Positions 15,702-23,306 of a stretch of 64,000 bases of DNA are shown here, piece after piece. A program made the translations under genes and the position numbers. Origin of the DNA: Caballeronia sp. SBC1 (GTDB lineage: Bacteria; Pseudomonadota; Gammaproteobacteria; Burkholderiales; Burkholderiaceae); the NCBI RefSeq assembly GCF_011493005.1, contig NZ_CP049156.1, positions 1,116,001-1,180,000 on the forward strand, in the 5' to 3' direction. The notes beneath the pieces are model-generated. The model made no database searches, was not told the origin of the DNA, and saw only the letters and a list, made by a program, of their open reading frames with translations. Numbering within the stretch: the first letter of the stretch is position 1; every line of letters begins with the position of its first letter.

Positions 15702-16205
15702 TTACTTCAACTGATACAGCCCCGTATAGGTAGCCGAATCGATTTCATTCAGATGCACCATGAAACGGGCGACTGCGTTGGTCGCCGAGACATCGAGCGA
15801 CAGGTGATCCGCCTTCAGCGCGTGAATCCGGAAAATGTACCGGTGAGGTTTGTCGCCGCGCGGTGGCGCTGCGCCGCCGAAACCAACCGTGCCGTAGTCA
15901 TTGCGCATTTGTAGCGCGCCGGCAGGCAGCAGGCTGCCGTCGGCCTTGCCGGCATTCTGCGGCAGCGAGCGGGTATCGACCGGAATGTTCACCACGATCC
16001 AGTGCCAGAAGCCGCTGCCAGTGGGCGCGTCGGGGTCGTAGACGGTGAGCGCGAGGCTCTTGGCTTCGGACGGCACGCCGTCCCATTGCAGCGCGGGCGA
16101 GATGTTTTCGCCGTCAACGCCGAATGCTTGCTGATCGAACTCATGATGCTTAGAAAGATGTCCGTTGGCCGCGAATTCATCGGACCAGATGCGAAAGTCA
16201 GCCAT
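15702..16205 (-). CDS. YbhB/YbcL family PEBP (Raf kinase inhibitor-like) protein
   Basis: 167 residues from the ATG at 16205 (AAGGAGA upstream). PEBP motifs: NISPALQWDGVPSEAKSLALTVYDPDAP, FWHWIVVNIP, YGTVGFGGAAPPRGDKPHRYIFRIHAL. The DPDAP and PP.GD...H segments form the conserved anion-binding pocket. It is soluble and its bacterial function is unclear. A weak sigma-54-like site (AGGTACG-N4-CTGCA, minus strand, around 16325-16340) is upstream. Confidence 0.92.
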   Translation of the reverse strand: MADFRIWSDEFAANGHLSKHHEFDQQAFGVDGENISPALQWDGVPSEAKSLALTVYDPDAPTGSGFWHWIVVNIPVDTRSLPQNAGKADGSLLPAGALQMRNDYGTVGFGGAAPPRGDKPHRYIFRIHALKADHLSLDVSATNAVARFMVHLNEIDSATYTGLYQLK

Positions 16206-16477
16206 GGGAACGTGTCTCCTTTGACGGGGTTTAAAGAGGTTTGATATCCCGGCGCCTGGCCGGCGTTCAGCCATTCGCCCGGGCGTGTGGAGGCCGCAAC
16301 GCGTGCGGCCGCTCAACGCCTTCGTGCAGCAACCGTACCTGAAGTCCCTCATTGTTGCTCAAGGCCGCGGCGTGTGCGTCCCTTTGGTTTATTTCCTTCC
16401 AGCTTTCTTCCGCCACGTCTGCGCATAAAATGGCGGAACCGGACCATATCAAGCTCGATCATCGGAAAAGGATGGAC

Positions 16478-17980
16478 ATGCCGAACAACCAGGGGCGCGT
16501 TTTGCAGAGTGTGGCGACGGCATCGACGGCTGCATCGACGGCTGGATTGAACCCGCTAACGGACGATGCCGATATGTTCGACCTCGCGCCCGTTTCGCTG
16601 TGGCTCGAAGACTTTAGCGCCGTGCGCGAGGTGTTCGAAGGCTGGCGCGCGCAGGGCATTGTCGACCTGCGCACTTTTCTGCTTGAGGACCTGATGCGGA
16701 TTGCCGAATGCTCGTCGCGCATCCGGCTGATCAAGGTCAACCGGCGCACGCTGACGCTGTTCGGCGCGAAGGATATCGACCATCTTGTGCTTAACCTGGG
16801 CGCCGTTTTCCGCGACGACATGCTGCTCACCCACGCAGACGAACTCGAACAGCTATGGTCCGGCAAATCGACGTTCGTGAGCAAGACCGTGAACTACTCA
16901 CTCGACGGCAAGCGGCTCGACGTATTGCTGAAAGCCGTGATCCTGCCCGGCCATGAAGCCACCTGGGACCGCGTGCTGGTGACCGTGGAAGACATTACGG
17001 AGCTGGAAGATGTGCGCCGCAAGGCCGCGCTGAGCGAGCTTTATGCGCGCGGCCTGTTCGAGCATTCGCCCGTTTCGTTGTGGGTCGAAAACTTCAGCTC
17101 AGTGAAGGCGCTGCTGGACGATATACGTGAACGCGGAATTGTCGACTTCCGGACGTTCACGAATGTTCATCCGGAATTCATCGAGCGCTGCATGCAGGAA
17201 ATTCACGTGCTCGACGTGAATCAGCACACGCTGACCATGTTCGGCGCACAGGACAAAGCCGCCTTGCTCTCGCGTCTGGGCGATGTTTTTCGTGACGAGA
17301 TGGTGAGCCATTTCCAGGAACAGCTTATCGATCTATGGGAGAACCGCCTGTTCCATCAGCGCGAGGTCGTCAACTATTCGCTGGAAGGGCAGCAGTTGCA
17401 TGTGCATCTGCAATTCTCGGTGTTTCCCGGCCACGAAGCCGACTGGGATCTCGTTCTCGTCGCGCTCACCGACATCACCGCGCGCAAGAAAGCGGAGGCG
17501 TACCTGGAGTTTCTCGGCAAGCACGACGCGCTGACGAAACTCAAGAACCGCTCGTTTTACATCGATGAAATGAATCGGCTGGAGCGCAAAGGCCCGTTCC
17601 CGGTGACAGCCGTGGCGGTCGACGTGAACGGTCTTAAGGCCGTCAACGATCAACTCGGCCACGCTGCCGGCGACGCGTTACTGCGCCGCGCGGGCGAAGT
17701 GCTCGGCAAGGCAGTGGAAAAGCCGAGCCACGCTGCGCGCATTGGCGGCGACGAGTTCGTGCTGCTCCTGCCCGGCGTGGATGAACGCGGCGGCGCCGCG
17801 GTGATCGACAGCATCCGGCAACTGCTCGAGGTCAACAACCAGTTCTATTCAGGCATGCCCCTGAGTTTTGCGATGGGCGCGGCCACCGCGCAGGACGGCG
17901 AGCGGCTGGAAGTCATGCTGCAACGTGCCGACGCCTCCATGTACGCCGAAAAGCGTGCGCATTACGGCACGCCCGGCTAA
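16478..17980 (+). CDS. tandem PAS-PAS-GGDEF diguanylate cyclase
   Basis: About 500 residues from the ATG at 16478 (AAAAGGA upstream); starts at 16430 and 16472 are alternatives. It has two homologous sensor units of ~145 residues each, both starting (S/A)PVSLW(L/V)E(D/N)FS and ending in a (V)TDIT/VEDIT linker. A GGDEF domain follows: NGLKAVNDQLGHAAGDALLRR and intact RIGGDEFV. The RxxD inhibitory site five residues before GGDEF is not present (EKPS instead). The protein is soluble, and it predicts cyclic-di-GMP synthesis controlled by a cytosolic signal without product feedback at the canonical I-site. Confidence 0.92.
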   Translation: MPNNQGRVLQSVATASTAASTAGLNPLTDDADMFDLAPVSLWLEDFSAVREVFEGWRAQGIVDLRTFLLEDLMRIAECSSRIRLIKVNRRTLTLFGAKDIDHLVLNLGAVFRDDMLLTHADELEQLWSGKSTFVSKTVNYSLDGKRLDVLLKAVILPGHEATWDRVLVTVEDITELEDVRRKAALSELYARGLFEHSPVSLWVENFSSVKALLDDIRERGIVDFRTFTNVHPEFIERCMQEIHVLDVNQHTLTMFGAQDKAALLSRLGDVFRDEMVSHFQEQLIDLWENRLFHQREVVNYSLEGQQLHVHLQFSVFPGHEADWDLVLVALTDITARKKAEAYLEFLGKHDALTKLKNRSFYIDEMNRLERKGPFPVTAVAVDVNGLKAVNDQLGHAAGDALLRRAGEVLGKAVEKPSHAARIGGDEFVLLLPGVDERGGAAVIDSIRQLLEVNNQFYSGMPLSFAMGAATAQDGERLEVMLQRADASMYAEKRAHYGTPG

Positions 17981-17996
17981 GCGCTGATCAACTTCA

Positions 17997-18482
17997 TCAC
18001 TTCGTCACTTCGTCGATACCTTGGGTCAGCGCCGGGCAAGCCTCGCCGGTCTCCTTTGCGTACTCGGTGGGGTTATTGATTTTCATCGCCGCGAAGCGAT
18101 CGACCGTGGCCTGCGCTTCCTTGTAGCCAAGATTCCACTCGCCGTCGAAATCGGGCGCGGCAGGGAAGCTCTTGCGCGTCATCACCTTGAACCGGTCGAT
18201 CTTCAGGCGGTCGATGTGGCAGATGTCGGCGGCTCCCCGTGCGATGTTGGCGCTCGTGCGCACGCCTTCGGCCGCGAGACTTTGCGGTGACGGCGGTTGC
18301 ACGGCGGGATGGCCAGGCGGCAGTGTCTGATCGGGAAACGGCTGCTGGGCGGCCGCGTTTTGTGCGCTGGCGTTCAGTGGCAAGACGCACGCGCCACCTG
18401 CAATGACGCATGCAATCAGCGTTGGCTTCACCATGGAGTTGAAGGCCGACGCAACGCGGGCCAGGGCTTGCTTGTGAGTCAT
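17997..18482 (-). CDS. secreted protein, unknown function
   Basis: 161 residues from the ATG at 18482 (AAGGA, five bases upstream). A signal peptide (LIACVIAGGACVLPLNASAQ) precedes a Pro/Gln-rich linker (PFPDQTLPPGHPAVQPPSP) and a compact C-terminal region with two Cys (DICHID and GEACPALT) that might form a disulfide. No family is recognised. The stop lies 16 bases from the converging GGDEF gene end. Confidence 0.7.
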   Translation of the reverse strand: MTHKQALARVASAFNSMVKPTLIACVIAGGACVLPLNASAQNAAAQQPFPDQTLPPGHPAVQPPSPQSLAAEGVRTSANIARGAADICHIDRLKIDRFKVMTRKSFPAAPDFDGEWNLGYKEAQATVDRFAAMKINNPTEYAKETGEACPALTQGIDEVTK

Positions 18483-18538
18483 TCGATTCCTTGTGGGGCG
18501 CGCAACAGGAGTCTGCAAAAATCTTGCGGAAGTATAGC

Positions 18539-18571
18539 GAAACCCCGGCGAAACCCAGGCGAAACCCCGCC
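18539..18571. repeat. three tandem 11-bp repeats
   Basis: CGAAACCCCGG-type 11-mer repeated three times with single changes, between the divergent secreted-protein and TetR genes. The 11-bp period is close to one helical turn. Confidence 0.6.
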
Positions 18572-18674
18572 GGGACCCCTTGATACAAGGGTTTTTGTGA
18601 CGAATCCCCTTGCGATTTACGCCCGAAAGCCCATGCTAAATCTTTTCACCCTAGGGCGCTCTGCACAACAAACG

Positions 18675-19364
18675 ATGAAAAAGGCAAGCAAGGTTGCAGC
18701 GCCGGTTCGGTCGCTTCGTTCGGTTGGGGCATCAGGCATCAAACGAAAGTACGACCCGGAACAAACCAAACGAAACATTATCGACATCGCCACCGAGGAG
18801 TTCGCGGCGATGGGTTTAAGCGGCGCGCGGGTCGACGCCATCGCGCAGCGCACGAATACAACGAAGCGCATGTTGTATTACTACTTCGGCAGCAAGGAAG
18901 GGTTGTACGAAGCGGTCATCGAGGAGGCTTACGGCAAGATCCGCGCGCTTGAGCAGTCGTTGCATCTCGATACCATGGACCCGCGTGAAGGCTTGCGCGA
19001 ACTCGTCGAGTTCACGTTCGACTTCCACGACAAACACCGCGATTTCGTCCGCCTCGTGACGATCGAGAACATTCACGGCGCGAAACATGTGAGCCAGTTG
19101 AAGGCGTTCAGGGCGCGCAACGCCAGCGTGGTGAAGACGATGGCCGACCTGATCGCGCGCGGCGTCGCGGCGCGGCAATTTCGTGGCGACGTCGACCCTG
19201 TCGACCTGCATCTGTTCATCAGTTCGCTGTGTTTTCATCGCGTCGCGAACCGCCATACGTTCACTGTCGCTTTCGGGCGCGATCCATCCGGCGCGAGATC
19301 GCGGGCCCGGCATCGCGAGATGATTGTCGACGCCGTCATGCGGTTCATGCAACGCTCAAGTTGA
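18675..19364 (+). CDS. TetR/AcrR family transcriptional regulator
   Basis: 229 residues from ATG 18675; 18633 is an alternative start, and neither has a good ribosome binding site. An N-terminal basic tail is followed by the TetR HTH (TKRNIIDIATEEFAAMGLSG, VDAIAQRTNTTKRMLYYYFGSKEGLYEAVIEE) and a helical ligand-binding domain (REGLRELVEFTFDFHDKHRDFVRL). Repressors of this class are released by small ligands. The divergent secreted-protein gene (17997-18482) is a possible target. Confidence 0.92.
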   Translation: MKKASKVAAPVRSLRSVGASGIKRKYDPEQTKRNIIDIATEEFAAMGLSGARVDAIAQRTNTTKRMLYYYFGSKEGLYEAVIEEAYGKIRALEQSLHLDTMDPREGLRELVEFTFDFHDKHRDFVRLVTIENIHGAKHVSQLKAFRARNASVVKTMADLIARGVAARQFRGDVDPVDLHLFISSLCFHRVANRHTFTVAFGRDPSGARSRARHREMIVDAVMRFMQRSS

Positions 19365-19549
19365 GCGCCGGTGGTTCGGCGCCCCGTATCGATTTGTCGA
19401 CTCGTTGATCCATGGGCCCATTGAGCCGGCCGTCGAAGCGGAAAAATTTTGACCGCGCTGTTCGAGCGGATTAAATCCGCGTCCGCGCCCCGATTCCGGG
19501 CGCTTGACCTATGCTTGAATCATGGCAGTCGACCGGAATGGAGGGCGCC

Positions 19550-19717
19550 ATGGAGGGTTTAGTGAATATCCTCGTTGGTCTCGCGGCGCTTGCCGCGCTC
19601 GCGATTGCGGTGCTGGCGCACGAATGGCGCGACGAATTCCGCGATCGCATGCTGCGCCGCCGTAGCCATGCAAGCTACGGCACGTTACGCGACTGGTGGC
19701 TTCGGCACCGGCACTGA
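19550..19717 (+). CDS. small single-span membrane protein
   Basis: 55 residues. A GGAGGGCGCC ribosome binding site precedes ATG 19550. One hydrophobic helix (VNILVGLAALAALAIAVLAHEW) is followed by a very basic tail (RDRMLRRRS, WWLRHRH) expected to be cytosolic. The function is unknown. Confidence 0.6.
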   Translation: MEGLVNILVGLAALAALAIAVLAHEWRDEFRDRMLRRRSHASYGTLRDWWLRHRH

Positions 19718-19745
19718 GCGTCTGCGCGAGCTCCGGGCGACTTCT

Positions 19746-20108
19746 TTACGAGCGGTCTTTCCCGAGCGGATAGGCCTGGGCCAGTTGCGGGACCATGCGC
19801 GACATGGGCGGAATCAGCGACGTTGGGTCGGGGGTGAGTTCGGGCGCGGTGTGGAGCGTCCGGCTGCCGGCTTCGTAGGCGTCAATCTGCAGATACAGCC
19901 GATGAACCGTCTGGATCTGCGTGTGAGACAGATGCGAGCTTCGCGCGACCAGCGCAAGCCGTTCGCGCCAGTAGGTGGGCGGCATGATGGGGCACAACGC
20001 GTCGTCGATCAGTGAACGGCGCAGCACCAGTTCGAGGTGCGTCAGTTCCTGGTCTGCCAACAGCGCGGAGGGCGCACCTTGGAGTTTCATGTCTATGAGC
20101 GAGTCCAT
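19746..20108 (-). CDS. hypothetical protein
   Basis: 120 residues, soluble and mostly helical (QELTHLELVLRRSLIDDALC, THTQ-like IQTVHRLYLQIDAYEAG). The tail is Pro-rich. No ribosome binding site is evident, and a second in-frame ATG lies seven codons in (about 20090). I do not recognise the family; residue composition favours a real gene. Confidence 0.45.
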   Translation of the reverse strand: MDSLIDMKLQGAPSALLADQELTHLELVLRRSLIDDALCPIMPPTYWRERLALVARSSHLSHTQIQTVHRLYLQIDAYEAGSRTLHTAPELTPDPTSLIPPMSRMVPQLAQAYPLGKDRS

Positions 20109-20195
20109 GAATGTCTAACGGCAGCGGTGAAAAAAACTTCAGCGAATTTCAGGTCGGTACAAACCCTTAGTCAACACAAACCCTCAATAAGCGGT

Positions 20196-20594
20196 TCACT
20201 GGATGGGTCTCGCCACCGCCCGGTCCAGGTCGGTGCGCGCCCGGTTCACCTTGCGCTGCCAGGCCGCTATGTTCAGCTGATCCGTGCCCTTTTTCTGGGC
20301 GCGCGCCAACTCCGCTTCCCAGTCACGCAAACGATTCTTGGCTTCGGCCACGGCACTCTCGTGGCGTCTCAATGCGTCTGCGCGTTTTTGCGCGATCGCG
20401 TCGGGCGTGCATTCGGCGTTGGTCTTGTCGAGTTCGGCTTGCAAGGCGTCGAGTTGCGCCGAGTTGTCCTGGTTCAGCGCGGTAGCCATCTGCCTTTCGA
20501 GGGTCTGGCGATGGGCATCGCAGGCATCGGTTTCCTGTGAGGCGTGAGCGGTCGACAAACACAGGCTTAAGGCGACGGCGGCAAGCAATTTCAT
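20196..20594 (-). CDS. DUF1090 (YqjC-like) periplasmic protein
   Basis: 132 residues from ATG 20594. The signal peptide KLLAAVALSLCLSTAHAS is followed by a two-Cys start (DACDAHRQTLERQM ... NAECTPDAIAQ) and a long charged helix (KRADALRRHESAVAEAKNRLRDWEAELARAQ), the DUF1090/YqjC pattern. It is periplasmic, function unknown; in E. coli yqjC lies beside the DUF883 gene yqjD, also represented in this window at 829. Confidence 0.75.
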   Translation of the reverse strand: MKLLAAVALSLCLSTAHASQETDACDAHRQTLERQMATALNQDNSAQLDALQAELDKTNAECTPDAIAQKRADALRRHESAVAEAKNRLRDWEAELARAQKKGTDQLNIAAWQRKVNRARTDLDRAVARPIQ

Positions 20595-20833
20595 AGCGGA
20601 ATCCGTGGCAGACGAGATTGAGCAGGGGCAAACGGTATCTAAAACGGTATTTAACCCAGTACGAGATATCTTCTCGTTCGATCGGGACGGGGCGGGTATT
20701 GAGGGTATTGAATTACGCTTGCTTATCCGTTCGTCCCGACAAAGGTCGGCGTATTTTAACGAGTTTGTGGGGACCGATGGGGCCAATACGAGGCCATGCG
20801 TCCTCCCAGTAACGCTTGGGCAGCATGCGCACG

Positions 20834-20849
20834 CGGAACGCGTCTTGCG
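20834..20849 (+). promoter_or_regulatory. candidate sigma-54 promoter
   Basis: CGGAACG-N4-TTGCG with exact spacing, three mismatches to consensus, the same variant as at 6113. The predicted start is near 20860, 41 bases before the ATG at 20901. Confidence 0.45.
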
Positions 20850-20900
20850 CGAACCTGCCGGTACTGGTCAAACGTTCACATTTTTGCGAGGAATACGCCG

Positions 20901-21134
20901 ATGCGTTTCGATTACAAGGGTTTTCACATCGACTGTCGCTCACGACACGATCAAGATGGCTTGTACTACGCGCAGGCTCGCATGATCCGCATGCCGGCAG
21001 CGGACGCCGCGCATGCGGAAAAGCACGAGTCAGGCGACATCGACGCGTTCGATAACGACGGCGATGCCATCGCGTGCGCGCGGGCATGGGCGCTCGACTG
21101 GTGCGACCAGCACGAAGCCTCAGGGCGAGCGTGA
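20901..21134 (+). CDS. small conserved-looking acidic protein
   Basis: 77 residues with GAGGAA eight bases before the ATG. It starts MRFDYKGFHIDC, then QDGLYYAQARMIR, and ends with an Ala/Asp-rich helix (AIACARAWALDWCDQHEASG). It is soluble, with three Cys. The same architecture (short beta strands, then an Ala-rich helix ending before a charged tail) appears in the next gene, suggesting a pair of related small proteins. The function is unknown. Confidence 0.6.
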   Translation: MRFDYKGFHIDCRSRHDQDGLYYAQARMIRMPAADAAHAEKHESGDIDAFDNDGDAIACARAWALDWCDQHEASGRA

Positions 21135-21189
21135 CGGCGAGCCGTGCCGCGCGCCATGCTAGGATCGCGTCCTGCCAACGGGAGAAGCC

Positions 21190-21393
21190 ATGCGTTATAT
21201 GCACAATGAACATGTCATCGACGTGTTCGTCGAACAACGCGGCACTCGCTGGGACTGGTCCGTGCAGGCGGGCAGCTTGCCGCTCAAGACGAACGCTGGC
21301 GAGATGGCGCCAACCAGCAATGTCGCCGAAAACGAAGCGCTTCATTGGGCGAAGCGTGAGTTGAACCGACGCTTTCCGGTTGAGCCTGAGTGA
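21190..21393 (+). CDS. small protein, possibly related to the preceding gene product
   Basis: 67 residues with GGGAGAAGCC before the ATG. MRYMHNEHVIDVFVEQRGTRW at the start and NEALHWAKRELNRRFP near the end parallel the strand-strand-helix layout of the gene 56 bases upstream. A weak -24/-12-like string (AGGATCG-N4-CTGCC, ~21160-21175) lies just upstream and resembles the promoter of that gene. The function is unknown. Confidence 0.55.
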   Translation: MRYMHNEHVIDVFVEQRGTRWDWSVQAGSLPLKTNAGEMAPTSNVAENEALHWAKRELNRRFPVEPE

Positions 21394-21463
21394 CAGGTTA
21401 CTGGTTCGACATTGTTCACGAGCGTGCCTGGCGTTGCTGCTTAACGCACGGGTAATGCGCGCT

Positions 21464-21490
21464 TAAAGTTCCTTGTATCGGCGCCGTTAG
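21464..21490 (+). promoter_or_regulatory. sigma-28 (FliA)-like promoter, copy 1
   Basis: TAAAGTTC-N11-GCCGTTAG against the FliA consensus TAAAGTTT-N11-GCCGATAA. The -10 end lies seven bases before the ATG at 21498, so transcription should start at or next to the start codon. Confidence 0.65.
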
Positions 21491-21497
21491 TGTTGGC

Positions 21498-21671
21498 ATG
21501 GACACCAAAGAACCCACCCCCGAAGCCTCCCGCGCCCTCATCCGGGCTGCGGGCGAAACGCTCGAACTGATCTGCCGCCTGCGCGGGGTTGATATTGAAG
21601 AGCTCTCCGATGATGAGCTTGGCGAGTTCTTTTCCAATGCACTTGGCGATGACATCGTCGGCCCCTGGTGA
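21498..21671 (+). CDS. tandem small-protein family, copy 1
   Basis: 57 residues. Shared core with copies 2 and 3: Ala-rich helix, then L(E/H)-(L/V)(I/L)CRLR, a short strand (GVDIEELS), and DELGEFFSNALGDD near the end. A single Cys lies in the invariant CRLR. It is predicted soluble and acidic. No Shine-Dalgarno is present; a sigma-28-like promoter ends seven bases before the ATG. No known flagellar protein is recognised. Confidence 0.65.
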   Translation: MDTKEPTPEASRALIRAAGETLELICRLRGVDIEELSDDELGEFFSNALGDDIVGPW

Positions 21672-21757
21672 TTGGGACGGACTGCGGGAACAGAATGTCC
21701 CGCTGCGAATTTGTCATGGATGGCAGGGTGTGGTTTTTCAGCTTGTCAGCGCGGCAT

Positions 21758-21784
21758 TAAAGCCCGCTTGACCCGTGCCGTTAT
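21758..21784 (+). promoter_or_regulatory. sigma-28 (FliA)-like promoter, copy 2
   Basis: TAAAGCCC-N11-GCCGTTAT, with element spacing and distance to the ATG (seven bases) identical to copies 1 and 3. Confidence 0.6.
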
Positions 21785-21791
21785 TGCGCTC

Positions 21792-21977
21792 ATGAAACTC
21801 GACAAACTTGGTTATACCGATACCCGTAGCGCATTAAATGCCGCCGACGAAGCGTTGGAATTGCTTTGCCGCTTGAGGCATATTCCACTCGACAGTTTGT
21901 CGGATGCGCAATTGGGTGAGTTCTTTTTCAATGCGCTTGAAGACGAACTCGGCGGCGGCGCCTATCTTGGCGGGTGA
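21792..21977 (+). CDS. tandem small-protein family, copy 2
   Basis: 61 residues: AADEALELLCRLRHIPLDSLSD then LGEFFFNALEDELGG, clearly paralogous to its two neighbours, with a short Gly-rich tail. ATG 21792 was chosen because it keeps the same distance from the sigma-28-like promoter as in the other copies and because similarity starts just after it. Confidence 0.65.
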   Translation: MKLDKLGYTDTRSALNAADEALELLCRLRHIPLDSLSDAQLGEFFFNALEDELGGGAYLGG

Positions 21978-22136
21978 ATTCAAGGATCGTATTGGTGCCG
22001 GTGTAACGGCGACTGCAACAGACGTCAGGTGTTTTTTTGGGCGAGGCGGTTAGGCGAAGATTGCTTACGACGTATTACCTCGGCGTGCCATGGTCCGGCT
22101 TGAAGCGGTTAGTCGAAAATACCGTGCATGTGGATC

Positions 22137-22163
22137 TAAAGTTTCGCTCGTAGGGGCCGTTAG
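22137..22163 (+). promoter_or_regulatory. sigma-28 (FliA)-like promoter, copy 3
   Basis: TAAAGTTT-N11-GCCGTTAG: the -35 element is a perfect FliA match. The -10 element ends seven bases before ATG 22171. Confidence 0.7.
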
Positions 22164-22170
22164 CGAATGC

Positions 22171-22347
22171 ATGAACACGACCAACCCCACTGCCGCCGCA
22201 TTCAGGAATCTCGTCATTGCTGCCGATGAGACACTCCACGTGCTTTGCCGCTTGCGCGGCATTACGATCGATGATTTGTCGGAGGACGCACTGGAAACGT
22301 TTTTCTTCCAGGCACTCGATGACGAATTCTGGACCGGTGCACTTTAA
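22171..22347 (+). CDS. tandem small-protein family, copy 3
   Basis: 58 residues: AADETLHVLCRLRGITIDDLSED then LETFFFQALDDEF. It is paralogous to copies 1 and 2 (shared CRLR, (D/E)xLS, FF(S/F/F)xAL(G/E/D)D). As there, no ribosome binding site is visible and the start codon abuts the predicted transcription start. Confidence 0.65.
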   Translation: MNTTNPTAAAFRNLVIAADETLHVLCRLRGITIDDLSEDALETFFFQALDDEFWTGAL

Positions 22348-22417
22348 GTCGCGGTAAGCAGCAGAGCGCACTGATATCCGACAGCATCGAACGGCGGCTT
22401 CTTCTTTTCTTCCCTGT

Positions 22418-22678
22418 CTACACCAGCAGGTCTGGCCGTGCTGTAAAGCGCGGATCGGCTAGCCACGCGACAAACTCGTCGCGCCACTGCTCGAAAGCGT
22501 TCTCGTCCAGGTCGAACACTTCATCGACATGGCCAGCATCGCGCAAGTAGGCGCCCACCACTTGACGTCCGTCCCAATAGGCAACTGCGAAATCGGTCAG
22601 GTCCGCGGTCATGCCGCGCGGCTGATCGCGAAGCAGCATGTTGAGCTGAGCCTTGAAAACGGTGAAGGTCGTGGCCAT
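22418..22678 (-). CDS. hypothetical small protein
   Basis: 86 residues from ATG 22678; an in-frame start nine codons upstream (22705) is possible. Soluble: FTVFKAQLNMLLRDQPRGM, FAVAYWDGRQVVGAYLRDAGHVDEVFDLDENAFEQWRDEF. The aromatic/acidic C-terminal half looks well folded. No family is recognised. Confidence 0.6.
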   Translation of the reverse strand: MATTFTVFKAQLNMLLRDQPRGMTADLTDFAVAYWDGRQVVGAYLRDAGHVDEVFDLDENAFEQWRDEFVAWLADPRFTARPDLLV

Positions 22679-22854
22679 GGTGGGGTCCCGGAGAAGAATC
22701 GACACGCGGCGAAGCGAAACAGGGCTCGCTAAGAGTAGCGCTTTCCGGGGCGTTCGTGCATTGGGAAGAGTGGTCTACGTCGCTTATGCGTGCAGGTTGG
22801 CGGCGTTGTTGTTGTCAAAACGAATGTCGGAATGCCACGAAACGATAACGACAC

Positions 22855-22890
22855 AAAAAAGCCCCGCAGCGCAAGGCTTACGGGGCTTTT
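22855..22890 (-). terminator. terminator of tRNA-Arg
   Basis: On the minus strand AAAAGCCCCG ... CGGGGCTTTTTT, starting about 22 bases after the tRNA CCA end. Confidence 0.85.
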
Positions 22891-22911
22891 AGTATTCGAT
22901 GGGAACTGAGA

Positions 22912-22986
22912 TGGTCCCCCCGGCAGGAATCGAACCTGCATCTAGCGCTTAGGAGGCACTTGTTCTATCCATTGAACTACGGGGAG
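22912..22986 (-). tRNA. tRNA-Arg(CCT)
   Basis: 75 bases including an encoded CCA. Acceptor CTCCCCG/CGGGGGG with one G-T pair; D stem GTTC/GAAC; anticodon stem AGTGC/GCGCT with loop CTCCTAA, anticodon CCT (decodes AGG); T stem GCAGG/CCTGC with TTCGATT loop. The discriminator base is A. All arms pair as expected. Confidence 0.95.
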
Positions 22987-23306
22987 ATGGATATTTTCAA
23001 TGGGTGGAATGAGGCCTTGTAGATCAAGGCTCTATCCTCACCCAGCTTGCGTTTTCGGCCGATTCGCTTCTTCCTAAATGAAGCGCCGTGACGCACTGTG
23101 AACCCTAACTTTCTCGATCTTGCTATTCACCGATTTCCAGGCAAAGACTACGGCTCCAATCTTACCCATCGATGAACGCTGGCGAGCATGGATCCGGCGC
23201 AGCGGGCAGAGTATATCAAAGACGTTTAAAACGAAAGGTGCAACCCGGGCATGGGCTCGTGAAGAGGAAAGCGCGATCGGCAAGGGGCGCAATGCAGTCA
23301 ACATGC
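22987..23306. other. intergenic region upstream of tRNA-Arg
   Basis: No gene is seen. It holds a short hairpin (GCCTTG...CAAGGC near 23014-23030) and, on the minus strand, an extended -10-like TGATATACT at about 23210-23218. The latter is about 220 bases from the tRNA, so its use is uncertain. Confidence 0.3.
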
